Part shown: positions 1-6,155 of the stretch, in pieces
Position numbering within the stretch: the first letter of the stretch is position 1
How the letters are laid out: each line of letters starts with the position of its first letter
Source: Rhodoferax sp. OV413
GTDB lineage: Bacteria; Pseudomonadota; Gammaproteobacteria; Burkholderiales; Burkholderiaceae_C
Assembly (NCBI GenBank): GCA_945861195.1
Contig: CAMATS010000084.1
Coordinates: 1 to 7,996 of the forward strand
DNA length: 7,996 nt
Reading direction: 5' to 3'
The notes under the pieces: generated by a model
Seen by the model: the letters and a program-made list of their open reading frames with translations, nothing else
Told to the model about the DNA's origin: nothing
Databases searched by the model: none
Position numbers and translations under genes: made by a program

Positions 1-3000
1 GGCAGCGCCAGCAGGGTGAGCACTGTAGCAACGATCAGCCCGCCCATGATGGCCACCGCCATGGGGCCCCAGAACACTGAGCGCGACAGCGGGATCATGG
101 CCAGCACAGCGGCCGCAGCGGTGAGCACAATCGGGCGCAGGCGGCGCACGGCTGACTCAACTATGGCGTCCCAGGCCGGGATTCCACTGGCGCGATCCTG
201 CTCAATTTGATCGATCAAAATCACCGAGTTGCGCTGGATCATGCCCATCAGGGCAATCACCCCAAGAAGCGCTACAAAACCGAAGGGCCGCCCAGACAGC
301 AGCAGAGCAGCCGCCACACCGAAAATACCCAAGGGGCCGGTCAGGAAGACCAGCATGGCACGGCTAAAACTGTGCAATTGCAGCATCAGCAAGGTGAAGG
401 TCACAAACAGCATGATGGGCACGCCAGCAGCAATTGAGGCCGAGCCCTTGGCGCTCTCCTCTACCGCGCCGGCCACCTCAATGCGGTAGGCGCTCAGACC
501 CTGCGCCTGCCAGCCGGCCTCGAGCCGGCGCAGACCGGGCAACAGCTGCTGCGTCACCGTGGCACCCTGCAGGCCTTCGATGATGTCACCTTGCACGGTG
601 ATGGCGTAATCACGGTTGTCGCGCCACATCACGCCGGGCTCCCAGGCGAAGGTCGGCTTAGCAATTTGCGTGAGCGGAATGGACTGGCCGCCAGCCGTGC
701 TGAGGTAGGCGTGGCCGATGTCCGAGATGGCGTTTCGCTCATCCGACGGTTGGCGCAGCACGATATCGATCAGCCGGTCACCCTCTCGGTACTGCCCCAC
801 CGTGCTGCCCACCAGCAGCACCTTCGCGGCCTGAGCAATTGACTGGCTACTCACGCCGAGTGCTCGGGCCTTGGCCTGGTCAACCTCCAGGCGCAACACC
901 TTGACGAATTCATTCCAGTTGTCATTCACGCCGCGCATATTGGGGTTGTCGCGCAACAGCGCCTTGACCTCGTCTGCACGCTGGCGCAACACGGCCGGCT
1001 CACCACCCACGACCCGAAACTGCACCGGGTAGGCGACCGGCGGGCCATTGGGCAATATCTTGATGCGCGCGCGCACCTCCGGAAACTCTTGCGCCATGAT
1101 GCTCGCCAAGCTCAGGCGCAGCGGCTCACGGTATTTGAGGTCAGACGGCAGGATGATGAACTGCGACACGTTGGACTGCGCAAAAATATTGTCCAGGGGC
1201 AGGTAAAAGCGCGGCACGCCCGAGCCCACCCAAGTGCTGACGCTCAGCACGCTGGGCAGCTGCATCACCCGGGCCTCGATACGTTTGGCAACCTGCTCGT
1301 TCACGGCAATCGAGCTGCCCTCGGGCAGCCAGGCATCCAGCAGAACTTCCGGGCGGCTGGAGTCTGGGAAAAACTGCTGTTGCACCCGTCCCATCCCGGC
1401 AATCCCTAGAGCGAAGGTCAAGACCATCAGGCCGATGGTGATCCAGCGGTGCGCCACGCACCAGTTCACGGTGCGCCGAAAGCCGTTGTAGAAAGGCGTG
1501 TTGTAGGACTCTTGCGGCTGATCGCTGGCGCCAAGGGGTCTGGTCTTGAGCAGCAAGGTTCCTAAGTAGGGCACAAAGTACACAGACACCAGCCAGGAGA
1601 CCACCAGGGCCAGCACGGTCACCCCAAAAATCGCGAAGGTGTACTCGCCTGTGGCTGATTTGGCAATGCCGATCGGCAAAAAACCCACAGCGGTGATCAA
1701 GGTGCCAGTGAGCATTGGCATGGCCGTGACCTCGTAGGCGAAGGTTGCCGCGCGCACCTTGTCATAACCCTCTTCGAGCTTGCGCACCATCATCTCCACA
1801 GCAATGATGGCATCGTCAACCATCAGGCCCAGGCCAATGATGAGCGAGCCCAAAGAGATCTTGTGCAGCCCGATATCCCAAAAGTACATGCCCAGGAAGG
1901 TCAGGGCAAGCACCAGGGGAATGGTGATGCCGACCACCAGGCCCGGACGCATGTCTAGGTAGTAACGCCTGAACCAGGGCCCGCTGCCACCCTGTTTGTG
2001 CAGGCCCAGGCTGATAAAACTCACCGCCAAAACGATCAGAATGGCTTCGATCAGCACCGCAACAAACTCGTTGACCGACTTGGTGACCGCGGCCGGTTGA
2101 TCTTGCAGGTTGACCAAGCGCAGGCCGGCTGGCAGCGTGTTGCCAATGCGCCGGGTGGCGGTTTGCAGGGCTTCGCCCAGTGCAATGATGTCGCCGCCCT
2201 TGGCCATGGAAACCCCGAGTGCAATAACCTGCCGGCCTTGGTGGCGCACCTTCACTTGGGGCGGATCGACGTAGGCACGACGTATTTCGGCAATATCGCC
2301 GAGCCGCAACTGCTTGCCTGAACTGCCCCGGATCGGCATGGCCGCGAGTTGCTCGAGGTCGGTAAACGGGCCGGCCACCCGTACCTGGAACACATCCAGC
2401 GGGGTTTGCAATGTGCCGGCCGACTCAATCGCGTTTTGCTGACCCAGTTGCACCAGGACCTGGTTCATGTCCAAACCAAGTTGGGCCAAACGGCGTTGCG
2501 CGATTTCGATGTAGATTTTTTCGTCCTGCGCGCCAAACAACTCGACTTTGTTGACATCCGGCACACGAAGCAATTGCTGCCGCACCGAATCTGCAAAAGT
2601 CCGGACCTCGGCCTGACTAAAGCCATCGGCCTCGAGCGCGTAAATCACGCCAAAGACGTCGCCAAACTCGTCATTGAAAAAGGGGCCCTGAATCCCGCTG
2701 GGCAGCGACTGCCGCATGTCGCCAATCTTTTTGCGTACCGTGTACCAAAGCTGGCCTACATCGCCGGCCTTGGTGGAGTCTTTGAGCTGAAACAAAATGG
2801 TGGTCTCGCCTGGCTTCGAAAAGCTGCGAATCTTGTCAGCATTGGGGACCTCTTGTAGGGTTCGTTCGATTTTGTCGGTCACTTGCTCGGCCATCTGCTG
2901 CGCGGTGGCTCCGGGCCAGATGGCGCGCACCACCATGATGCGAAAGGTGAAGGGCGGGTCTTCATCCTGGCCAAGCTGGAAATAGGCCAAGAGGCCGAGC

Positions 3001-3095
3001 ACCATCAGCACCACCATCAGGTAGCGGGTCAGTGCGGCATGGTCAAGCGCCCATTTGGAGAGGTTAAAGCGCTCGGACTTGACGGGCTGGTTCAT
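1..3095 (-). CDS. RND efflux permease, AcrB/HAE1-like (C-terminal end cut by window edge)
   Basis: Inner-membrane proton-driven pump subunit of a tripartite RND exporter. It would take substrate from the periplasm or outer leaflet and pass it, with the adaptor encoded just upstream, to an outer-membrane channel. I translated 1031 uninterrupted codons from ATG at 3093-3095; the family is usually about 1020-1050 residues, so only a short tail is missing at the left edge. The duplicated RND layout is visible: TM1 at about 22-39, a large periplasmic porter loop to about 340, TM2-6 to about 512, TM7 at about 552-567, a second periplasmic loop to about 885, then TM8-12. TM4 carries the proton-relay pair D427-D428 (LMVDDAIIAVE). 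TM10 has R955 (MIQRNSVILID), where AcrB has its relay lysine. The loop between TM2 and TM3 (about 366-384) is longer and more polar than in AcrB. The start lies 7 bases after the adaptor stop, so the two are an operon. Substrate cannot be predicted; it is not HpnN-type. Confidence 0.95.
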   Translation of the reverse strand, partial: MNQPVKSERFNLSKWALDHAALTRYLMVVLMVLGLLAYFQLGQDEDPPFTFRIMVVRAIWPGATAQQMAEQVTDKIERTLQEVPNADKIRSFSKPGETTILFQLKDSTKAGDVGQLWYTVRKKIGDMRQSLPSGIQGPFFNDEFGDVFGVIYALEADGFSQAEVRTFADSVRQQLLRVPDVNKVELFGAQDEKIYIEIAQRRLAQLGLDMNQVLVQLGQQNAIESAGTLQTPLDVFQVRVAGPFTDLEQLAAMPIRGSSGKQLRLGDIAEIRRAYVDPPQVKVRHQGRQVIALGVSMAKGGDIIALGEALQTATRRIGNTLPAGLRLVNLQDQPAAVTKSVNEFVAVLIEAILIVLAVSFISLGLHKQGGSGPWFRRYYLDMRPGLVVGITIPLVLALTFLGMYFWDIGLHKISLGSLIIGLGLMVDDAIIAVEMMVRKLEEGYDKVRAATFAYEVTAMPMLTGTLITAVGFLPIGIAKSATGEYTFAIFGVTVLALVVSWLVSVYFVPYLGTLLLKTRPLGASDQPQESYNTPFYNGFRRTVNWCVAHRWITIGLMVLTFALGIAGMGRVQQQFFPDSSRPEVLLDAWLPEGSSIAVNEQVAKRIEARVMQLPSVLSVSTWVGSGVPRFYLPLDNIFAQSNVSQFIILPSDLKYREPLRLSLASIMAQEFPEVRARIKILPNGPPVAYPVQFRVVGGEPAVLRQRADEVKALLRDNPNMRGVNDNWNEFVKVLRLEVDQAKARALGVSSQSIAQAAKVLLVGSTVGQYREGDRLIDIVLRQPSDERNAISDIGHAYLSTAGGQSIPLTQIAKPTFAWEPGVMWRDNRDYAITVQGDIIEGLQGATVTQQLLPGLRRLEAGWQAQGLSAYRIEVAGAVEESAKGSASIAAGVPIMLFVTFTLLMLQLHSFSRAMLVFLTGPLGIFGVAAALLLSGRPFGFVALLGVIALMGMIQRNSVILIDQIEQDRASGIPAWDAIVESAVRRLRPIVLTAAAAVLAMIPLSRSVFWGPMAVAIMGGLIVATVLTLLAL

Positions 3096-3102
3096 CTCGG
3101 AC

Positions 3103-4248
3103 TCACTTCGCCACGGCGGCCGGCGCCTGGGCGGGTTTTTGTTGATAAACCGTGACCTTTTGGCCCGGGGACAACACATGCACACCAGCAACCACCACCT
3201 GCATGCCAGGCTGTAGGCCCGCGGCCACCACCACATCGTTACCGTCGGCGGTGGCAATCTGCACGGGCTGCAGGCGCACCGTCATGGTGGCCGCCTCAAG
3301 CACCCACACTGCGGCGGTTTGGCCGTCTTGCCGAAAGGCGCTGGTGGGCAGCTTGATCACCGCTGCCCCGCTGCGCTCGAGGGCCTTGGGCAGCACTGAG
3401 ACGGTGCTGCCCAGGGGCGGCGCGCTGGCGCCGTCAATCGCCACTTTGATGCCAAAGGTGCGGGTGACCGGATCGGCACTGGCCCCCACCTCTCGCACCC
3501 GGCCCTTAAAGGTGGCTCCGCCGGACCAGCTGCGCACCTCGACCTCTGAGCCGATTTTGATGGAGGTCACCCGGTCCTCTGGTACCGAAAACAGCACATC
3601 ACGCGGGCCGTCCTGGGCAATGCGCAGGACCGGCGCCCCGGCCGCCACCACCTGCCCCACCTCGGCATCGACAGCTGTGACTAGGCCCGTCACATCGGCC
3701 AGCAGCCGGGTGTAGGCGGTTTGATTACCCTGCCCGGCCAGTTGCGCCTGAGCCTGCTCAAACTGGGCCTGAGCTGCCCTGAGGTTGGCCTCGCGCCGCT
3801 CGAGCTCAGCGCCACTGATGAAGTTTTGCTCGCGCAGCTCCTTAAAACGCTTGAAATCGGCCGCTGCCAAGTCGCGGTTGGTCGCGGCTGCGGCGAGTTG
3901 GGCCCGACCTGCCTCGGCTGCGAGTTGGTAGTCCTGGGGGTCCAACTGGGCTAACACATCACCGGCCCGCACCCTTTGGCCTGGCTCGGCTTGCCGACGC
4001 ACCAGCTTGCCTGCCACCCGAAAACCCAGACGCGACTCGACCCGGGCGCGCACTTCGCCAGCAAACTCGGCGCTCGCGGCCATATCTTCCAGGCCAACGG
4101 TGAGTAGCTTGACCGAGCGCAGCGGCTCCGGGCTGGGCAGGGGCCGGGAACAGGCGGCCAACAGGACTGAGGCGCAGGCTAAGGCGGCGCCAATTTGAAT
4201 TGACTTCAGAAACATATAAACGGTTGGAAGTGGGGGTTGACAGGCCAT
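3103..4248 (-). CDS. RND efflux periplasmic adaptor (membrane fusion protein), probable lipoprotein
   Basis: Periplasmic adaptor of the HlyD/AcrA type that links the downstream permease to an outer-membrane channel. From ATG 4248 it has 381 residues, normal for the family. The N-terminus has a lipoprotein signal: K15, a hydrophobic stretch, then lipobox LLAAC with C33 as the likely lipidated residue. Next come a beta strand/lipoyl half (about 60-105, with GFRVAGKLV and GDVLAQLDPQDY), an Ala/Gln/Glu-rich coiled-coil hairpin (about 107-175), the second lipoyl half (AEVGQVVAAGAPVL), a beta-barrel (about 220-305) and a membrane-proximal domain ending in LSPGQKVTVYQ. The start is uncertain. ATG 4248 has a weak AGAG six bases upstream. 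ATG 4215 (residue 12) gives a more typical short signal peptide, MFLK..., but has no visible ribosome site. First gene of the efflux operon, behind the promoter near 4277-4305. Function is assigned by domain pattern; substrate is unknown. Confidence 0.92.
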   Translation of the reverse strand: MACQPPLPTVYMFLKSIQIGAALACASVLLAACSRPLPSPEPLRSVKLLTVGLEDMAASAEFAGEVRARVESRLGFRVAGKLVRRQAEPGQRVRAGDVLAQLDPQDYQLAAEAGRAQLAAAATNRDLAAADFKRFKELREQNFISGAELERREANLRAAQAQFEQAQAQLAGQGNQTAYTRLLADVTGLVTAVDAEVGQVVAAGAPVLRIAQDGPRDVLFSVPEDRVTSIKIGSEVEVRSWSGGATFKGRVREVGASADPVTRTFGIKVAIDGASAPPLGSTVSVLPKALERSGAAVIKLPTSAFRQDGQTAAVWVLEAATMTVRLQPVQIATADGNDVVVAAGLQPGMQVVVAGVHVLSPGQKVTVYQQKPAQAPAAVAK

Positions 4249-4257
4249 TACAAACTC

Positions 4258-4277
4258 TAATGACCAATTGGTTAGTA
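4258..4277. promoter_or_regulatory. Palindrome at predicted transcription start of the efflux operon (candidate operator)
   Basis: The core ACCAATTGGT (4263-4272) is a perfect 10-bp palindrome. Extended to 20 bp it pairs at 8 of 10 positions. It sits in the AT-rich gap just upstream of the adaptor gene, where transcription from the proposed minus-strand promoter would begin (about 4270). A repressor bound here would block initiation, as is common for TetR- or MarR-controlled RND operons. The regulator is not encoded in this window, so the binding protein is unknown. Confidence 0.4.
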
Positions 4278-4305
4278 ATTTAATTTAAATCTGACAGGCT
4301 GTCAA
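4277..4305 (-). promoter_or_regulatory. Predicted sigma70-type promoter for the efflux operon
   Basis: Read on the minus strand, a perfect TTGACA -35 box (4300-4305) is followed by a 17-base spacer and TAAATT (4277-4282), which matches the TATAAT consensus at 4 of 6 positions. The region is markedly richer in A and T than the flanking genes. Predicted transcription would start near 4270, giving a leader of about 22 bases to ATG 4248 or about 55 bases to ATG 4215. Alternative -10 registers such as TTAAAT with a 16-base spacer are equally possible. Confidence 0.5.
4292..4304. promoter_or_regulatory. 13-bp perfect palindrome overlapping the -35 box (candidate operator)
   Basis: TGACAG-G-CTGTCA is a perfect inverted repeat with 6-bp arms and a single central base. 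It shares five of the six bases of the minus-strand TTGACA -35 box, so a bound protein would compete with RNA polymerase. It lies about 30 bp (three helical turns) from the ACCAATTGGT palindrome, centre to centre (4298 versus 4267.5), so both sites could face the same side of the DNA. It could alternatively serve the divergent hpn genes or act as an activator site. Confidence 0.4.
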
Positions 4306-4438
4306 GCTGAGGTCCAACAAGTGAAGTTCAATGAGCCTGGCTCGACACTTGGAAAATCGCGCAACTTGCGACAAGTGGGTCAGCAGGGACGCCAGTCAAG
4401 CGGTCGGCAGCCACCGCTGCTGCAGGCAAAATAAGCCC

Positions 4439-5305
4439 ATGCCAGCAATCCGCGCAAGCGCCGCTGCCCCGGCCATCGGGCACTATGAAAATTTTCCGGT
4501 GGCCTCATGGCTCTGCCCGGCTAGGCTGCGCCCACCGATTGCCGCGATTTATCACTTTGCCCGCACGGCCGACGACATCGCCGACGAGGGCCATGCCCAC
4601 GCGGCAGAGCGGTTGCAAGCGCTGTGCGACTACCGGCAAGAGCTACTTGGCGCCTGCGCCGATGGGCCACTGCCCCAAAGCGGCCGCTGGGGCTGGGTGT
4701 TTTACCCGCTTCAACAGGCTATCCGGGCGCACCGGTTGCCTGTGCAGTTGCTGCAAGACCTGCTTGACGCCTTTGTTCAGGATGTCGAGAAAACCCGCGA
4801 TGGTGCCGATTACGCCGATCCGGGCGAACTGCTGTCGTACTGCGCCCGGTCTGCCAACCCGATCGGGCGCCTGCTACTTCACCTCTACGGCGTGAGAGAC
4901 GCGTTGGCTCTGGCGCAGAGCGACCAGATCTGCACCGCCCTGCAACTGATCAATTTTTGGCAGGACCTGAGTGTCGACATACCGCGTGGGCGCTTCTACC
5001 TGACTCAGGCCGACTGCGAGCAGCATGGCGTGGCCCGCGCCGACCTGCTGGCCTGCCGGCCAACCGAACCGATCACCCGTTTGATTGCACAGCAACTGCG
5101 CCTGGCTGAGGTCCGAATGCAGCAGGGTGCAGCACTGGTGCACCGGGTACCGGGGCGGGCCGGCTGGGAATTGCGGCTGGTCGTACAGGGTGGCTTGCGC
5201 ATGGTGCAGCGCATTGAAGCGATGAAATTTGCCACCATCAGCCAGCGCCCCACTTTGGGCCGTGGCGACCTGCCGCTGATGCTCTGGCGCGCGCTCTGGA
5301 TGTAA
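4439..5305 (+). CDS. hpnC: HpnC: squalene synthase-family enzyme (presqualene diphosphate to hydroxysqualene)
   Basis: Trans-isoprenyl diphosphate synthase fold enzyme of the HpnC type, which in characterised bacteria turns presqualene diphosphate into hydroxysqualene. With ATG 4439 the protein has 288 residues, close to the family's usual size. The first Asp-rich motif is D45-D46-x-x-D49-E50 (HFARTADDIADEG). The second is INFWQDLSVDIPRGRFYL, with N172, Q175, D176 and D180. The conserved YCxRSANPxGRLLL segment lies at 134-147, and the C-terminus has the family's GRxGxELRLxVQGGLR pattern. The frame stays open upstream to ATG 4331, but those 36 extra residues (Cys/Arg-rich, with no family-like motif) precede the normal start, so I chose 4439. 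Neither start has a clear ribosome site; a small hairpin (GCAGC-CACC-GCTGC, 4407-4420) lies just upstream of 4439. First gene of the cassette, 10 bases before hpnD. Confidence 0.93.
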   Translation: MPAIRASAAAPAIGHYENFPVASWLCPARLRPPIAAIYHFARTADDIADEGHAHAAERLQALCDYRQELLGACADGPLPQSGRWGWVFYPLQQAIRAHRLPVQLLQDLLDAFVQDVEKTRDGADYADPGELLSYCARSANPIGRLLLHLYGVRDALALAQSDQICTALQLINFWQDLSVDIPRGRFYLTQADCEQHGVARADLLACRPTEPITRLIAQQLRLAEVRMQQGAALVHRVPGRAGWELRLVVQGGLRMVQRIEAMKFATISQRPTLGRGDLPLMLWRALWM

Positions 5306-5315
5306 CAATAGCGCG

Positions 5316-6155
5316 ATGAGCCCAGAGCAGTACGTAGCGCAAAAAGCGGCCGCCTCGGGCAGCAGTTTTTACTATGCTTTTTTATTCTTGCCGGCGCCAC
5401 GGCGCGCCGCAATCACCGCCTTTTATGCCTTTTGCCGCGAAGTCGACGACATCGTGGACGACACCCTTGACACTGGTGTGGCAGCCAGCAAACTGGCCTG
5501 GTGGCAGACCGAAGTGGCGCAGGCCTTTTCTGGCAAGCCCAGCCACCCGGTGATGCGTGCGCTGATGCCGCTGGCCGCCGACTATGCCATCGAAGAGGCT
5601 CACCTGCAAAAGGTGATTCAGGGTTGCCAGATGGACCTTGAGCAAACCCGCTACCTGGACTACCCCGGGCTGCAACGCTATTGCCACCTGGTTGCCGGCA
5701 TCGTGGGCGAGGTGGCGGCCAATATTTTTGGCCGCACCCAGGCCCAAACCACGGCCTACGCACACAAGCTCGGGCAGGCGTTGCAGTTGACAAACATCCT
5801 GCGCGATGTTGGCGAAGACGCGCTACGCGGACGCATTTACCTACCGGCCAGTGAGTTGCAGCAGTTTGAGGTGAAGGCACAAGATATCTTGCAGCGCAGC
5901 TATTCACCACGCTTTACAGCCCTAATGCAGTTTCAGGCGCAGCGCGCCCAGCAACTCTACGACGAGGCGCTGGCACTGCTGCCCAGCACGGACCGACGCG
6001 CCCAAAAACCAGGTCTGATGATGGCCAGCATTTACCGGGCCCTGCTGGGCGAGATTGAGCGCGACAACTTTCGGGTGCTGCACCAACGCATCAGCCTCAC
6101 ACCCCTGCGTAAATTTTGGCTGGCCTGGCGGGTACAGGCGCTGGGCCGGCTTTGA
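5316..6155 (+). CDS. hpnD: HpnD: presqualene diphosphate synthase
   Basis: Condenses two farnesyl diphosphates head-to-head into presqualene diphosphate, the first committed step of the bacterial HpnCDE squalene route. It is 279 residues long, as expected for the family. The early SSFYYAFLFLP segment (16-26) is typical of phytoene/squalene synthases. The first Asp-rich motif is D44-D45-x-x-D48-D49 (REVDDIVDD). The QGCQMDLEQTRY and YCHLVAGIVGE helices follow. The second Asp-rich motif is LTNILRDVGEDALRGRIYLP, with N160, R163, D164, E167 and D168. The ILRDVGED form separates it from its paralogue HpnC (INFWQDLSVD) encoded just before it. The ATG is 10 bases after the hpnC stop, with no strong ribosome site, so translation may be coupled. 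Its stop codon overlaps the likely hpnE start. A phytoene synthase is the alternative on sequence class alone, but the hpnC/hpnE context argues for presqualene diphosphate. Confidence 0.95.
   Translation: MSPEQYVAQKAAASGSSFYYAFLFLPAPRRAAITAFYAFCREVDDIVDDTLDTGVAASKLAWWQTEVAQAFSGKPSHPVMRALMPLAADYAIEEAHLQKVIQGCQMDLEQTRYLDYPGLQRYCHLVAGIVGEVAANIFGRTQAQTTAYAHKLGQALQLTNILRDVGEDALRGRIYLPASELQQFEVKAQDILQRSYSPRFTALMQFQAQRAQQLYDEALALLPSTDRRAQKPGLMMASIYRALLGEIERDNFRVLHQRISLTPLRKFWLAWRVQALGRL

Noticed and set aside
2349..2858. 169-codon open frame on the plus strand opposite the RND permease
   Set aside because: It lies fully inside the intact permease reading frame, has no recognisable family features, and the opposite strand reads as a well-conserved RND protein.
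3152..3715. 187-codon open frame on the plus strand opposite the adaptor gene
   Set aside because: Its Ser/Thr/Arg/Ala-rich composition is typical of an antisense shadow of a GC-rich gene, and the adaptor frame explains the sequence.
1..4248. Possibility that the RND pump is the hopanoid transporter HpnN, given the nearby hpn genes
   Set aside because: HpnN is a single MMPL-like RND protein without a lipoprotein adaptor. Here there is an AcrB-like permease with its adaptor, on the opposite strand from hpnCDE.
4874..5412. Overlapping minus-strand frames of 144 and 135 codons across hpnC and the hpnC-hpnD junction
   Set aside because: They run antisense to conserved catalytic segments of HpnC and HpnD, with no start context or family resemblance.
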